The notes beneath the pieces were generated by a model. That model had not been told where the DNA came from. It did not search any database and saw only the letters and a list, made by a program, of their open reading frames with translations. DNA of 64,000 nt, taken from contig JAUNUI010000006.1 in the NCBI GenBank assembly GCA_030538255.1, positions 62,001 to 126,000 on the forward strand, in the 5' to 3' direction. The position numbers were made by a program, and so were the translations under genes. This document shows positions 17,902 through 28,271 of this stretch, in pieces. Source of the DNA: Pelistega sp. Its GTDB lineage: Bacteria; Pseudomonadota; Gammaproteobacteria; Burkholderiales; Burkholderiaceae_B. Positions within the stretch are counted from its first letter, which is position 1; each line of letters starts with the position of its first letter.

Positions 17902-17935
17902 ATTTTAGACGCTGTCTAATAATACTGTCTAAAAT
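17902..17935. repeat. 9-bp inverted repeat between two terminators
   Basis: ATTTTAGAC (17902-17910) and GTCTAAAAT (17927-17935) are perfect inverted copies, 16 bases apart. They sit between higA and the tRNA gene. Function unknown; it could be a protein binding site or a remnant of an insertion next to the tRNA. Confidence 0.5.
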
Positions 17936-17948
17936 GCGTGACTAAAAA

Positions 17949-17982
17949 TAAAAAAACCGCTTAAGCATTACACTAAGCGGTT
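17949..17982 (-). terminator. terminator of the tRNA transcript
   Basis: On the minus strand, AACCGCTTA pairs with TAAGCGGTT over 9 bp and is followed by a run of Ts. It begins about 18 bases after the tRNA 3' end. Confidence 0.75.
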
Positions 17983-18000
17983 GATTTATAAAACTATTAT

Positions 18001-18077
18001 TGGTCCCCCCAGCCGGACTTGAACCGGCGACCAAAGGATTATGAGTCCTCTGCTCTAACCAACTGAGCTACAGGGGG
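18001..18077 (-). tRNA. tRNA with CAU anticodon, probably tRNA-Ile2 (lysidine-modified)
   Basis: The 77-base minus-strand gene folds as a cloverleaf: a 7-bp acceptor stem with encoded CCA, TAGCTCAGTTGGTTAGAGCA for the D arm, anticodon stem GAGGA/TCCTT with loop CTCATAA, and T arm GCCGG-TTCAAGT-CCGGC. The anticodon is CAT at 18041-18043. Elongator Met and Ile2 both have it. The C4-G69 and C5-G68 pairs known to be used by the lysidine synthetase TilS, together with likeness to Ile2 genes (GACTCATAATC, GGTCG), favour Ile2. An elongator Met gene remains possible. Confidence 0.9.
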
Positions 18078-18236
18078 ACAGCAAAGTCAATTATTATAAC
18101 GTACTTTTATTGGGCTGTGACAATTGTTATGAAAATATCATGGCAATTGTCACAATTGACGATGAGTTTTCTACTGCATGGACATGCTTCATGCAGGCCT
18201 TATAGTCTTGAGGATATTAAGCCCCGTTAAACTGGA

Positions 18237-19172
18237 TTAAACCCCCAGCCAACGCATTAAAATCCCCGACGACATATAACGTGCCACATGATTTAAGAAA
18301 CTATCAAAATCCACCGAGGCATCATCATTGGCTTTATCAGAAATGACACGCATCACGGCAAAAGGCACATCATATTCATAACAAATCTGAGCAATGGCCG
18401 CGCCTTCCATCTCGGTGCATAGCGCGTGAGGATGCTCGACATGCAGTCGATTGGCTTCATTATGAGTGTTAATGAACTGATCGCCGCTTAAAATCATACC
18501 TTGATGAATATGGATGGTGTGTACCTCGTCTTTCTTATCTCTAGCAACCTCGCTAGCCTTAGTAGCATTATTGGAATTAAGCTCAGTAGAAAGCTCACTC
18601 TCGGTGGTTTTCTCAGTTCTTGCTAATTTTCCCTGCCCAGCATCAACATCACGTCCAACATCAGCCTCAACTTCATGTGCAACATCACGTTCTGTATTCA
18701 AGCCGAACTGCGCGATAACCTCTGTACTCACATCCTTGGCGAAGCCATCCACTTGCTGCAGATAATCTCGTGCGGCGCTCATCAATTGCTGGCATAAGGC
18801 TTCATCAGCGACAAAGTGAGCACGTCCCAAGAGAGGAATTTCATAGCGAGGGAAGATAGGACTGGCATTAAAATCATGTTGCATCAACTCACTAGCCACG
18901 ACAACATCACCAATTTTCACTTCAGGACCTAAGCCACCCGCCAAGCCGGTAAAGACTATTTGTTCAACCTTAAACTCTCGAATCAAAGTAACGCAGGTCG
19001 CACTGGCGGCAACTTTACCAATGCGAGCAAGCACGACAACGCAATCATGCTCACCGATTCGGCCTTCGTAATAGTCACGTTGACCAATACGGGTGACGTG
19101 CATCTGTGGTCCCATCAAGGCTAATAGGTCTGCAATCTCCTGTTGCAGCGCCGCCATAATACCTATTCGCAT
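18237..19172 (-). CDS. mtnN: 5'-methylthioadenosine/S-adenosylhomocysteine nucleosidase with a large insertion
   Basis: MtnN (Pfs) removes adenine from MTA and SAH in the methyl cycle and autoinducer-2 pathway. The start (MRIGIMAALQQEI) places the catalytic-type glutamate at residue 12. VFTGLAGGLGPEVKIGDVVVA, LSGDQFI, CTEMEGAAIAQI and VMRVISDKAND are the usual active-site segments. The family is about 230 residues, but this protein has 311. The excess is a hydrophilic, Asp/Glu/Ser/Thr/Asn-rich insertion at about 148-218, between the mid-domain and the segment HQGMILSGDQF. The insertion keeps the frame and leaves the active-site motifs whole, so the enzyme is probably functional. Confidence 0.93.
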   Translation of the reverse strand: MRIGIMAALQQEIADLLALMGPQMHVTRIGQRDYYEGRIGEHDCVVVLARIGKVAASATCVTLIREFKVEQIVFTGLAGGLGPEVKIGDVVVASELMQHDFNASPIFPRYEIPLLGRAHFVADEALCQQLMSAARDYLQQVDGFAKDVSTEVIAQFGLNTERDVAHEVEADVGRDVDAGQGKLARTEKTTESELSTELNSNNATKASEVARDKKDEVHTIHIHQGMILSGDQFINTHNEANRLHVEHPHALCTEMEGAAIAQICYEYDVPFAVMRVISDKANDDASVDFDSFLNHVARYMSSGILMRWLGV

Positions 19173-19509
19173 GTTGATTTCTCCTTCATCAATTCCATTA
19201 TTTATAAATTTCAGTCCTGGCTGCTCAATGACGAATCTAGTCTATCAATTCATTGAATAATCAATCATCACCCACCAAATTGCGCATCACCTATCTGAAC
19301 AAGAATGAGGCAATCAAGTGTCATAATCGTCCACTCTACAAACAATGAAGCTCGGATTCGCACCCGAGCTTATTTCACTTCTTTTGGCTTAAGAGCGAGT
19401 GCAAAGAGCTCCATATACTCGCGCTATTCTAAATAAGTTGCTCGTGTTAAGTAAAAAGACAAGGCTCTTTTCAAATAAAGCACCGCAACTTACTTGCCCA
19501 ACAGATGAA
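19173..19509 (-). other. mtnN-rho intergenic region with likely rho terminator
   Basis: On the minus strand, AAGCTCGG and CCGAGCTT (plus positions 19364-19371 and 19348-19355) form an 8-bp stem, followed by CATTGTTTGT. It is a weak intrinsic terminator downstream of rho. Nothing else is recognised in these 337 bases. Confidence 0.45.
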
Positions 19510-20766
19510 TTACTTCTTCATCAAATCAAAGAACTCATCATTGGTCTTGGTCGAACGAACTTTATCTAAGATAAACTCCATCGCCTCAACCTCATCCATC
19601 TCGTGGATGAACTTGCGTAGGACCCAGACCTTCTGCAGGGTTTCTGGTTTCATTAAGAGTTCTTCGCGACGTGTGCCTGTCTTATTCAAGTTGATCGCTG
19701 GGTAAATACGTTTCTCAGCTAGACGGCGTTCTAGGTGAACTTCAGAGTTACCTGTACCCTTGAATTCTTCGTAGATCACTTCGTCCATACGGCTACCGGT
19801 TTCAATCAGGGCCGTACCGATAATCGTTAATGAACCGCCTTCTTCAAGATTACGGGCGGCACCGAAGAAGCGCTTAGGACGCTGTAATGCGTTCGCATCA
19901 ACACCACCGGTTAATACCTTGCCTGAAGAGGGCACCACAGTATTATAGGCACGGGCTAAGCGTGTAATTGAGTCAAGTAGAATGACGACATCTTTCTTCA
20001 ATTCGACTAAGCGCTTGGCTTTCTCAATCACCATCTCGGCCACTTGCACGTGACGGGTTGCTGGCTCATCGAAGGTTGAGGCAATCACTTCACCACGTAC
20101 GGTGCGTTGCATCTCGGTTACTTCTTCAGGACGTTCGTCCACTAATAAAACAATCAAGGTTGCATCAGGATAGTTGGTGCTAATTGAGTTGGCAATCTGT
20201 TGCATCATCACAGTCTTACCCGATTTAGGGCTGGCGACGATGAGGGCACGTTGGCCTAGGCCCATCGGTGCAAAAATATCTAAAATTCGACCGGTACGAT
20301 TCTCTTCGCTACGAATATCGCGCTCAAAGAGTAAGGGCTTGTTCGGGTGAAGAGGGGTTAAGTTTTCAAACATGATGCGGTGTTTCATCATCTCTGGCGC
20401 AACCCCGTTCACTTTTTCCACTTTTACTAAGGCAAAATAACGTTCGCCATCTTTAGGTACACGTACTTCGCCTTCAATGGAGTCGCCAGTATGTAAATTA
20501 AAGCGACGAATTTGTGAAGGGGAGATGTAGATATCTTCCGTGCTGGCTAAGTAAGAAGAGTCAGGTGAGCGCAAGAAACCAAAGCCGTCAGGCAGGACTT
20601 CAAGTACACCATCACCAAAAATCTGTTCGCCCATCTTGGCTCGGCGCTTCATAATGGCAAACATTAATTCTTGTTTACGGAAGCGGTTAGCATTATCAAT
20701 TTCTAGGCCAGCGGCGATTTCGAGCAGTTGCGACACATGCAGTGTCTTTAGTTCGTTTAAGTGCAT
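19510..20766 (-). CDS. rho: transcription termination factor Rho
   Basis: Rho is the hexameric RNA helicase that ends transcription at factor-dependent sites. The 418-residue length and all domains are standard: N-terminal [23 protein letters not shown], a cold-shock-type RNA-binding domain ([19 protein letters not shown], about 55-73), the Walker A region [17 protein letters not shown], Walker [17 protein letters not shown], and the Q-loop/R-loop region with [20 protein letters not shown]. It lies downstream of trxA on the same strand, a common proteobacterial order, with a 369-base gap that carries tandem repeats. Confidence 0.98.
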   Translation of the reverse strand: MHLNELKTLHVSQLLEIAAGLEIDNANRFRKQELMFAIMKRRAKMGEQIFGDGVLEVLPDGFGFLRSPDSSYLASTEDIYISPSQIRRFNLHTGDSIEGEVRVPKDGERYFALVKVEKVNGVAPEMMKHRIMFENLTPLHPNKPLLFERDIRSEENRTGRILDIFAPMGLGQRALIVASPKSGKTVMMQQIANSISTNYPDATLIVLLVDERPEEVTEMQRTVRGEVIASTFDEPATRHVQVAEMVIEKAKRLVELKKDVVILLDSITRLARAYNTVVPSSGKVLTGGVDANALQRPKRFFGAARNLEEGGSLTIIGTALIETGSRMDEVIYEEFKGTGNSEVHLERRLAEKRIYPAINLNKTGTRREELLMKPETLQKVWVLRKFIHEMDEVEAMEFILDKVRSTKTNDEFFDLMKK

Positions 20767-20940
20767 TATTTTTTAATATGTAAAAGTCAGTGGCGAGTTG
20801 GGGACAACCCACGCGATGGAAAAAAGTTCTTTATCTAAATCAGTTAATATAGGTAAATAGGCGTTACATGAATATAAGCAAGGTTTGCTAGCTAATTGCT
20901 TCAGTTTGCTAGGACTCATCCCGTGAGGCTCAAAAATAAA

Positions 20941-21010
20941 ACTCAAGTAATGAAACTCAAATAATGGTACTCAATCAATGAAACTCAATTTTAGCTACTC
21001 AATCGTAACG
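20941..21010. repeat. five copies of a degenerate 14-bp tandem repeat upstream of rho
   Basis: The units start at 20941, 20955, 20969, 20983 and 20997. All begin with ACTCAA, and the first three continue with an AATG-containing second half (ACTCAAGTAATGAA type). They lie in the trxA-rho gap, 175 bases upstream of the rho start, within the 369-base intergenic region. Function is unknown; slippage-generated minisatellite or repeated protein site. Confidence 0.65.
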
Positions 21011-21135
21011 CTTAATCTATGTGTACATTCACAGCGTACAGTTCAGCAAATCCTTAGAGACCATAGGTAAGAACTGGCCGAGACCTGAGGCTCTCTTAAG
21101 ATGTTTGATCAATAAGGATTTACTGCTGTTATGTC

Positions 21136-21459
21136 TTAGACGGCGCCGTCGATGAACTTGCTGAGTTCCGGTTTGTTAACAGCACCTACTTTAGTGGCTA
21201 CAGACTGGCCATCTTTAAAGATCATTAAAGTAGGGATGCCGCGGATGCCAAACTTGGCTGCAATATCAGGATGTTGTTCAACGTCAACTTTAACCACTTG
21301 TAGGTCAGGGCGCTCTGCAGCAACTTGCTCCAAAATTGGCGCAATGATCTTACAAGGACCACACCATGGTGCCCAGTAGTCAACTAATACAGGTTTGTCA
21401 GATTGTAAAACGTCAGCATCAAAGCTTGCGGCTGTCGCATTTTTAATAATATCGCTCAT
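21136..21459 (-). CDS. trxA: thioredoxin 1
   Basis: Thioredoxin reduces protein disulfides in the cytoplasm. The 107-residue protein contains the active site WAPWCGPCK with cysteines at 33 and 36, the buried Asp of VLVDYWA, and the conserved cis-proline segment GIRGIPTLMIFKDG. It is directly upstream of rho on the minus strand. Confidence 0.97.
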   Translation of the reverse strand: MSDIIKNATAASFDADVLQSDKPVLVDYWAPWCGPCKIIAPILEQVAAERPDLQVVKVDVEQHPDIAAKFGIRGIPTLMIFKDGQSVATKVGAVNKPELSKFIDGAV

Positions 21460-21925
21460 AGGGATGTCATTCTAAAAGGATTGGAAATTCTATTGGAAAG
21501 TGACTACTAAGACTGAAACCTACACGCCATGGATGAGGGAAATTCAATATGCGAATTTTATTCTCATCAGGCAAGGCAGATAACTTGAGCCCATCACTTA
21601 TGCTTACTGTACGTATGCACAACTATGATTATATAGGCTTAATGCTTATCAGGGTGTAATTATTGCTTGTCTCAAGAATGGTAGTCCGAGTGGCTGTTCA
21701 ATTCTACTGGCCAGAGCTTATGGCTCATGGGATTAGGAGCAGAATTGCTTGCCTTAGTTGACGCGATTGTCCTTGACCTGACGTGCTTGTCAGTGTTGTG
21801 ACTGGATTATCGTATCTTTATGCGATTATCGTTCTCGTTCGTCAGCGATAAGAATACCACTACTTTCTAATGAATGTATCAAAGATAAGCGATTTCACTG
21901 ACAAAAGTCGATTTCAACCATTAAA
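21460..21925. other. trxA-parE divergent intergenic region
   Basis: These 466 bases separate two divergent genes and must hold both promoters. I see no gene, no clear ribosome site before the parE ATG (the preceding bases are ACCATTAAA), and no strong repeat. Confidence 0.4.
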
Positions 21926-23929
21926 ATGTCTGTTTTTCAGCACAATCGAGAATTTCAGGTGGCAAGTTTAGAAAATTACGACGAAAGTTCGATCCGGGTT
22001 CTTAAGGGCCTGGAGCCTGTACGTGAGCGGCCAGGGATGTATACCCGAACCGATAACCCTTTGCATATTATTCAAGAGGTTATTGATAATGCGGCGGATG
22101 AGGCCTTGGCTGGATTTGCCAAAAAAATTCAAGTCACCTTGAACAGCGACCAAAGTATCACGGTTGAAGATGACGGCCGCGGGATCCCGATTGGTTTGCA
22201 TCCCACTGAGAAAGCGCCAGTCGTTGAAATCGTCTTTACGCGCTTACATGCAGGCGGTAAATTTGATAAAAAAGCTGGCGGTGCCTATGCCTTCTCCGGT
22301 GGCTTACATGGCGTCGGTGTCTCAGTCACCAATGCTTTGTCCACTAAACTTGAAGTGGCGGTTACGCGCGATGCAGGTGTACATGAGATTGTTTTTGCTC
22401 ATGGTGGACAAGTTGAGACGCCATTGCATAAAGTCGCTGATGCCCCCAAGCGCCGCACTGGAACGTATGTCCGTGCTTGGCCTGATCCGAAGTACTTTGA
22501 CTCGGCGCAGATCCCCGTGAATGAGTTAATTCACTTATTACGCAGTAAGGCCGTCTTAATGCCTGGCGTGGAAGTGACTTTAGTGATTGAGAAGACGGGT
22601 GAGCGCCGTCAATGGTTATATACTGACGGTTTACGTGGTTATCTGAAAGAAGAGTTAGCCGATACGGAACTTTTAATTCCCGCCTTTAGTGGTAAAGAAT
22701 ATGCTGATAAGCACCATGAGAGTTTCTCCGAAGGTGAGGGCGCTGAATGGGTGGTGGCCTGGACGGTGGAAGGCGCTGTGGTGCGTGAGTCTTATGTGAA
22801 CTTAATTCCTACCAAGGCTGGTGGTACGCACGAGTCGGGCTTGCGTGAAGGCTTGTTTAATGCGCTTAAGGGCTTTGCTGAGATGCATAGTCTCTTGCCT
22901 AAGGGCATTAAATTACTGCCTGAAGATGTATTTGCAAGGGCGAGTTTTGTGCTCTCAACCAAGGTGCTCGACCCACAATTCCAAGGTCAGGTGAAGGAGC
23001 GCTTGAATAGTCGCGATGCGGTACGTCTGGTGAGTGGTTTTGTTAAAAGCGCTCTCGAGCTGTGGTTAAACTCGAACGTAGACCAAGGTAAGAAACTGGC
23101 CGAGTTTGCGATTCGCCAAGCACAGGCACGTACACGTTCTGCTCAGAAAGTTGAGAAGCGTAAGAGCTCAGGTGTGGCGGTCTTACCAGGTAAGCTAACC
23201 GATTGTGAGTCGCATGACACCACGCGCACCGAAGTCTTCTTAGTTGAGGGTGACTCAGCGGGTGGCTCGGCGAAGATGGGGCGCGATAAGGAATTCCAAG
23301 CGATTCTGCCCTTGCGCGGTAAGGTCTTAAATTCTTGGGAAGTTGATCGCGATCGTCTTTTTGCGAATAATGAAATTCATGATATTTCGGTCGCTATTGG
23401 GGTCGACCCACATGGCCCGAAAGACAATCCAGATCTCTCAGGTTTGCGCTATCGTCGGATTTGCATCTTGTCGGATGCGGACGTGGATGGTTCACATATT
23501 CAGGTTTTATTGCTGACCTTGTTTTATAAACACTTCCCGCGTTTGGTGGAAAATGGCTTTGTGTATATTGCTAAGCCACCGCTATTCCGAGTCGATGTCC
23601 CAGCGCAAGGCAAGCGTCCCGCACGTAAATTCTATTGCTTAGATCAAGAGGAATTAGAGAGCGTGAAAGAGCGTTTGGTTAGTAAAGAGAATGTCCGTGA
23701 GCAAGCGCTTAGTATTAGCCGCTTTAAGGGCTTGGGTGAAATGAGCTCTGAGCAACTTTGGGAAACCACCATGAACCCTGATACACGGCGCTTATTACGT
23801 GTCGGGTATGGGCAATTAGATAGCCAAGAAACGAATCAGATTTTCGATATGCTGATGGGTAAGGGCGAGTCTGCGCAGCGTCGCACTTGGATTGAGGATA
23901 AAGGTAATCTTGCTGAGCTGGATGTGTAA
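21926..23929 (+). CDS. parE: DNA topoisomerase IV subunit B
   Basis: ParE is the ATPase subunit of topoisomerase IV, which decatenates daughter chromosomes. The 667-residue protein has the GHKL ATPase motifs ([36 protein letters not shown]). The toprim region shows [15 protein letters not shown] and the metal triad DADVDGSHI, and the C-terminal [20 protein letters not shown] is present. Length and immediate pairing with parC (11 bases) identify ParE rather than GyrB, which is normally about 800 residues. Confidence 0.95.
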   Translation: MSVFQHNREFQVASLENYDESSIRVLKGLEPVRERPGMYTRTDNPLHIIQEVIDNAADEALAGFAKKIQVTLNSDQSITVEDDGRGIPIGLHPTEKAPVVEIVFTRLHAGGKFDKKAGGAYAFSGGLHGVGVSVTNALSTKLEVAVTRDAGVHEIVFAHGGQVETPLHKVADAPKRRTGTYVRAWPDPKYFDSAQIPVNELIHLLRSKAVLMPGVEVTLVIEKTGERRQWLYTDGLRGYLKEELADTELLIPAFSGKEYADKHHESFSEGEGAEWVVAWTVEGAVVRESYVNLIPTKAGGTHESGLREGLFNALKGFAEMHSLLPKGIKLLPEDVFARASFVLSTKVLDPQFQGQVKERLNSRDAVRLVSGFVKSALELWLNSNVDQGKKLAEFAIRQAQARTRSAQKVEKRKSSGVAVLPGKLTDCESHDTTRTEVFLVEGDSAGGSAKMGRDKEFQAILPLRGKVLNSWEVDRDRLFANNEIHDISVAIGVDPHGPKDNPDLSGLRYRRICILSDADVDGSHIQVLLLTLFYKHFPRLVENGFVYIAKPPLFRVDVPAQGKRPARKFYCLDQEELESVKERLVSKENVREQALSISRFKGLGEMSSEQLWETTMNPDTRRLLRVGYGQLDSQETNQIFDMLMGKGESAQRRTWIEDKGNLAELDV

Positions 23930-23940
23930 ACTGGAAAATT

Positions 23941-26244
23941 ATGGACGATCAAGTAGATTTGTTTAATGTTGAAGAAGAGGGTGATGATAGCATCACGCTT
24001 GGTTACTACGCGGAGAAAGCCTATCTAGACTATGCGGTCTCGGTAGTCAAGGGGCGTGCCTTACCTGATGTAGGTGATGGGCAAAAACCGGTACAGCGTC
24101 GTATTCTCTTTGCTATGAATGAGATGGGCCTACGTGCGGGTGCTAAGCCAGTGAAGTCAGCGCGTGTGGTGGGTGATGTATTAGGTAAGTTCCATCCACA
24201 TGGTGACCAAGCCGCTTATGAAGCTATGGTGCGTATGGCACAAAGCTTCTCTTTACGTTATCCCTTGATTGATGGTCAGGGTAACTTTGGTTCGCGTGAC
24301 GGTGATGGTGCCGCTGCGATGCGTTATACCGAAGCGCGTCTGACACCGATTGCTGAGCTCTTGTTAGATGAGCTCGGAGAGGGCACGGTCGACTTTATTC
24401 CGAATTATGACGGCAGTCAACAAGAGCCGGTCATTTTACCTGCACGCTTGCCCATGATGTTGCTTAATGGTGCATCCGGTATTGCGGTGGGGATGGCGAC
24501 TGAAATTCCATCACATAATTTGACTGAAGTGGCCAATGCCTGCGTCGCCTTGCTGAAGAATCCTAAGTTAGAGATGAGCGAGTTGATGCAGATTGTGCCA
24601 GGTCCTGATTTTCATGGCGGCGCGCAATTAATCTCGACCCCTGAAGTCATTGAGCAGATTTACAGTACGGGACGTGGTTCGGTGAAGGCGCGTGCACGTT
24701 GGGAATTTGAGGAAATGGCGCGTGGTCAGTGGCAGTTAGTGGTGACTGAATTACCACCGAATACCTCATGCCAGAAAGTCCTCGAAGAAATCGAAGAAAT
24801 TACGAACCCTAAAATTAAAACTGGGAAAAAGACCTTAAGTGCTGAGCAGCAGCAAGGTAAGGCAGCGATGTTAGCCTTACTCGATGCGGTGCGTGATGAG
24901 TCGGGTAAAGATGCTTCAGTACGCTTAGTGTTTGAGCCTAAGACCTCGCGTATTGATCGCGATGAGTTTGTGAATGCTTTGCTGGCCAATACCAGTATGG
25001 AAGGCAATGTCTCAATTAACTTGGTATGTATCGGTATTGATGGTCGTCCAAAACAGCGTAACTTGCTTGAGATTCTACAAGAATGGTTGGTTTATCGCAC
25101 TGAGACAGTCACACGTCGCACCCAATATCGCCTAGAGAAGGTGACTGATAGAATTCATGTGCTTGAAGGGCGCATGGTGGTCTATCTGAATGTGGACGAG
25201 GTGATTCAGACCATTCGTGAGTCGGATGAACCTAAGCAAGCCTTAATGCAGCGCTTTAATTTAAGTGAGCGTCAGGCGGAAGATATTTTAGAGATGCGCT
25301 TGCGTCAATTGGCTAAGCTTGAGGGCATTAAAATTGAACAAGAGTTGAAAGATAAGCAAGAAGAACAAGCGAAGTTGCAAGGCCTTTTAGAAAGTCCTGC
25401 TGCCTTAAAGCGCTTAATCATTAAAGAAATTGAAACGGATGCGAAGAAATTCGGTGATGAACGTCGTACCCTGATCGAAGTGGCTGACCGTGCCGTGGTT
25501 GAGAATAAAGTGCTTGATGAGCCGGTCACTGTAATTGTCTCTGAGAAAGGCTGGTTACGTGCACGTCAAGGTCATGAGCATGATGTCAATCAGTTTAACT
25601 TTAAATCAGGTGATGGCTTCTATGCTGCTTACGAATGCCGTAGTGTCGATACCCTGATAGGTATCGGTGATAATGGTCGCGTGTATTCGGTGCCCGTTTC
25701 AAGCCTGCCATCAGCGCGTGGTGATGGACAGCCAATTACCGCCATGGTGGATGTGGAAAGTGGTACGCAGATTAAACATATTATTGCTGGCCCTGAGAGT
25801 AGCCGTTGGTTGCTGGTGCAAAGCAGTGGTTTAGGTTTTAGTGCCAAAATCAGCGATATGATGTCGCGTCAACGCGCGGGTAAGCACTTTATTAATCTGG
25901 AAGAGAAGACCCAGATTCTGCGTCCCATTGCCTTACCTGAGAATACCCAATACGTGGCCATGTTAAGTAAGGGCAATCGCTTCTTGGTGATTGATATCCA
26001 AGAGGTGAAGGCGCTGAGCGGTGGTGGTCGCGGCACGATCTTGATGACCTTCGATGCGAAAGATACCTTTGCCCAAGTCTTGGCGGTGAGTGAACAAGGC
26101 ATTATGGCAACCGGTGTATACCGCAATAAGACCGTGGAAGATTTAATTGCGCTTGGTGATTTGCAAGAATATATGGGCAAGCGCGCGCGTAAGGGCAAAG
26201 CACTGAGTCTGCGTATGAAGCAAGCGACCTTGTTGCCTTTATAA
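23941..26244 (+). CDS. parC: DNA topoisomerase IV subunit A
   Basis: ParC is the DNA-breaking subunit of topoisomerase IV. In the 767-residue protein, the quinolone-pocket and active-site region reads [29 protein letters not shown] and continues to the catalytic tyrosine in [11 protein letters not shown] coiled-coil arm at about 430-520 and a shortened beta-pinwheel C-terminal domain (GRGTILMTF) complete it. It forms an operon with parE. The quinolone-pocket serine position reads H-P-H-G-D-Q-A-A, as in sensitive-type enzymes; no resistance claim is made. Confidence 0.95.
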   Translation: MDDQVDLFNVEEEGDDSITLGYYAEKAYLDYAVSVVKGRALPDVGDGQKPVQRRILFAMNEMGLRAGAKPVKSARVVGDVLGKFHPHGDQAAYEAMVRMAQSFSLRYPLIDGQGNFGSRDGDGAAAMRYTEARLTPIAELLLDELGEGTVDFIPNYDGSQQEPVILPARLPMMLLNGASGIAVGMATEIPSHNLTEVANACVALLKNPKLEMSELMQIVPGPDFHGGAQLISTPEVIEQIYSTGRGSVKARARWEFEEMARGQWQLVVTELPPNTSCQKVLEEIEEITNPKIKTGKKTLSAEQQQGKAAMLALLDAVRDESGKDASVRLVFEPKTSRIDRDEFVNALLANTSMEGNVSINLVCIGIDGRPKQRNLLEILQEWLVYRTETVTRRTQYRLEKVTDRIHVLEGRMVVYLNVDEVIQTIRESDEPKQALMQRFNLSERQAEDILEMRLRQLAKLEGIKIEQELKDKQEEQAKLQGLLESPAALKRLIIKEIETDAKKFGDERRTLIEVADRAVVENKVLDEPVTVIVSEKGWLRARQGHEHDVNQFNFKSGDGFYAAYECRSVDTLIGIGDNGRVYSVPVSSLPSARGDGQPITAMVDVESGTQIKHIIAGPESSRWLLVQSSGLGFSAKISDMMSRQRAGKHFINLEEKTQILRPIALPENTQYVAMLSKGNRFLVIDIQEVKALSGGGRGTILMTFDAKDTFAQVLAVSEQGIMATGVYRNKTVEDLIALGDLQEYMGKRARKGKALSLRMKQATLLPL

Positions 26245-26521
26245 AATCAGACGTGAGAGGTATTGGTTGCTTATGATTAAAGTGCGCATGATGTGCTATA
26301 AGTCATGCGCTCGGTCTATGACTATGCAGCGTGCTAAGCATCGGCATAAGCAGCTTTGTAATTATTGACCTTGTTAGTTTTGCCGAATGCGTATTAGTCC
26401 TTGATTCTTATGGCATAATATCGCATTCTTAATTTTCTTATCATCGTCCTGAGTTTCATGCGGCGTCTTTTAACTAAGCGCGGCTATGCGAATTTATACG
26501 GTGCCTTTTTTTCGTAGAGCT

Positions 26522-27568
26522 ATGACCTATACCATTACTGTAGTACCGAGCAATCATACATTCACTGTCAAAGAAGGGCAGGACTTGATTTCAGCAGCCT
26601 TAGAGAATGACATTGTCTTGCCCTATAGCTGTCGCAATGGTTCTTGCACCAGCTGCAAGGGTAGAGTGGTGTCGGGTGAGTATGAGACGGGTAATGGCAC
26701 GCAACAGCTCCTTCAGGTGCAAGAGCGTGACCAGGGTTATACCTTGTTCTGCGAAACCAAGCCGAAATCGGATTTGGTGGTGGAGGCGCGTGAGGTGCGA
26801 CTAGCCAGCGATATCGTGATTCGTAAGATGCCTGTACGTGTGGTGGGCATGGAGCAAGCGGCACCTGATGTGATGATTTTGAAATTACAGATGCCAGCGA
26901 CCGAGCCATTTCGCTTTATGCCGGGTCAATATTTAGAGTTTATTTTGAAGGACGGGCGTCGTCGTGCCTACTCAATGGCTTCGCGCCCGAATGGTACGGA
27001 ACCCGTGGAGCTGCATGTTCGTCATACACCAGGAGGTGTGTTTACAGATCATGTCTTTGGTGCGGGTGCGACGCAGATGAAAGAGCGCGAAATTCTTCGT
27101 GTCGAAGCGCCGATGGGATCGTTCTTCTTACGTGATGATTCTGAGAAACCAATGATATTCTTAGCCAGTGGCACGGGTTTTGCACCAATTAAGGCGATTA
27201 TGGAGCAGGTGGTCGAGCAGGGGATTTCACGCCCGATTACTTTATACTGGGGCGGTCGTCGTCCACGTGACTTATATATGAGTGAATTAGCGAATAAGTG
27301 GCAAGGTATGTTGCCGAACTTTAAATTTGTACCTGTGATTTCGGATGCTTTGCCGGAAGATAACTGGACCGGTCGTACGGGCTTTGTCCATGCTGCGGTG
27401 TTAGAAGATTTCGACGATTTAAGTGGCTATCAAGTGTATGCCTGTGGCGCGCCTGTGGTTGTCGATAGTGCACGCCAAGCGTACACAGCAAAAGCAGGCT
27501 TGCCTGAGAATGAGTTCTATGCGGACTCATTCACAACTGAGGCGGATGTTGCGCGCTTGAATAAATAA
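26522..27568 (+). CDS. ferredoxin-NAD(P)H reductase fusion, CDP-6-deoxy-delta-3,4-glucoseen reductase family
   Basis: The protein joins an N-terminal plant-type 2Fe-2S ferredoxin to an FAD/NAD(P)-binding reductase. The cluster ligands are in SCRNGSCTSCKG and the later TLFCETK cysteine. The FAD motif is RRAYSMAS and the NAD motif is FLASGTGFAPIKAIME. From ATG 26522 it is 348 residues; an in-frame ATG at 26486 adds 12 residues not seen in the family. Betaproteobacterial genomes annotate this group as CDP-6-deoxy-glucoseen reductase, but sugar-pathway partners are absent here. The true electron acceptor is unknown. A perfect 8-bp hairpin at 26284-26310 lies between parC and this gene. Confidence 0.82.
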   Translation: MTYTITVVPSNHTFTVKEGQDLISAALENDIVLPYSCRNGSCTSCKGRVVSGEYETGNGTQQLLQVQERDQGYTLFCETKPKSDLVVEAREVRLASDIVIRKMPVRVVGMEQAAPDVMILKLQMPATEPFRFMPGQYLEFILKDGRRRAYSMASRPNGTEPVELHVRHTPGGVFTDHVFGAGATQMKEREILRVEAPMGSFFLRDDSEKPMIFLASGTGFAPIKAIMEQVVEQGISRPITLYWGGRRPRDLYMSELANKWQGMLPNFKFVPVISDALPEDNWTGRTGFVHAAVLEDFDDLSGYQVYACGAPVVVDSARQAYTAKAGLPENEFYADSFTTEADVARLNK

Positions 27569-27654
27569 TTTTGCATTTAGGATTTTGCGCAAAATCAGAG
27601 GCGACTTGTAATAGTAGGCCGCCTTCGTTTATCAACAGACATAGTTGCGCAATA

Positions 27655-27936
27655 TCAGAGTAATTCACGCAATATTTCGGGGTGCTGCTTAGCGACTTTA
27701 AATAGAGTTTTAGCCGCACCTGAAGGATTCCGGCGACCTTGCTCCCACTCTTGCAATGTGCGTATAGATACGCCCATTAGCTTGGCGAATGCGGCTTGTG
27801 AGAGTCCAGAGTCATTTCTTATCTTGGCTGCTTCGGAGGCATAAATTTTATGCGAAGCAGCAAAATTCTTCGCTTTCATTTCACGAACAGATTGCAAAAG
27901 CTCATCTTCGAATTGTTTTAATTCTTTATCCATCAC
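27655..27936 (-). CDS. HTH XRE antitoxin of a HigB/RelE-type pair
   Basis: The 93-residue protein has an N-terminal helical part (DELLQSVREMKAKNFAASHKI) and a C-terminal helix-turn-helix (SGLSQAAFAKLMGVSIRTLQEWEQGRRNPSG, about residues 49-79), the architecture of NadS/HigA-2-type antitoxins. Its start overlaps the toxin stop by 4 bases (ATGA) on the minus strand, so the two are translationally coupled. It likely represses the pair's own promoter. Confidence 0.88.
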   Translation of the reverse strand: MMDKELKQFEDELLQSVREMKAKNFAASHKIYASEAAKIRNDSGLSQAAFAKLMGVSIRTLQEWEQGRRNPSGAAKTLFKVAKQHPEILRELL

Positions 27937-28247
27937 TTTAATACCTCATACCTTAACTTCAAAAGAAAATCATTGGACAAGTTGTCAAATTTCGACTTTG
28001 TATAGGCAATGAGTAAGTTAATTTCCCCATCTTCGAGTTGATTGAGGTAAATAATACGTACACCACTTCGCTTGCCCATTCCTTGCATAGACCAGCGCAC
28101 TTTGCGTAAGCCACCAGAGCCTGGAATCACATTGCCTGCTTCAGGATTACAAGCAATCCACTCAACAAATGTTACCCGTTCTTGTTCTGTCCATATTGAT
28201 GAAGTAGTTCTCAAAAAAATGGATGTTTCGTAGACGGTATAGAACAT
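27933..28247 (-). CDS. RelE/HigB-type toxin
   Basis: The 104-residue protein has the RelE/HigB-2 pattern: EQERVTFVEWIACNPEAGNVIPGSGGLRKVRWS, then KRSGVRIIYLNQLEDGEINLLIAYTKSKFDNLS. These toxins cut mRNA on ribosomes. I start at ATG 28247; an ATG at 28274 would lie inside an inverted repeat that looks like the operator. Toxin-first order with a downstream XRE antitoxin matches the HigBA/NadTS layout. Confidence 0.85.
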   Translation of the reverse strand: MFYTVYETSIFLRTTSSIWTEQERVTFVEWIACNPEAGNVIPGSGGLRKVRWSMQGMGKRSGVRIIYLNQLEDGEINLLIAYTKSKFDNLSNDFLLKLRYEVLK

Positions 28248-28271
28248 AATACTATTAATATTACTTATTAT

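Noticed and set aside
17902-17935. Insertion-sequence end or transposon remnant next to the tRNA
   Set aside because: Only one short inverted repeat is present, with no transposase fragment and no target duplication seen.
22164-22520. 118-residue plus-strand frame inside parE
   Set aside because: Alternate frame of the conserved ATPase domain, no ribosome site.
21926-26244. gyrB/gyrA instead of parE/parC
   Set aside because: The B subunit is 667 residues and the two genes are directly adjacent, the usual ParE/ParC state; GyrB would be about 800 residues in this group.
26486-27568. benC-like subunit of a second dioxygenase
   Set aside because: The domain order resembles BenC, but no oxygenase subunits are adjacent and the sequence fits the stand-alone ferredoxin-reductase family better.
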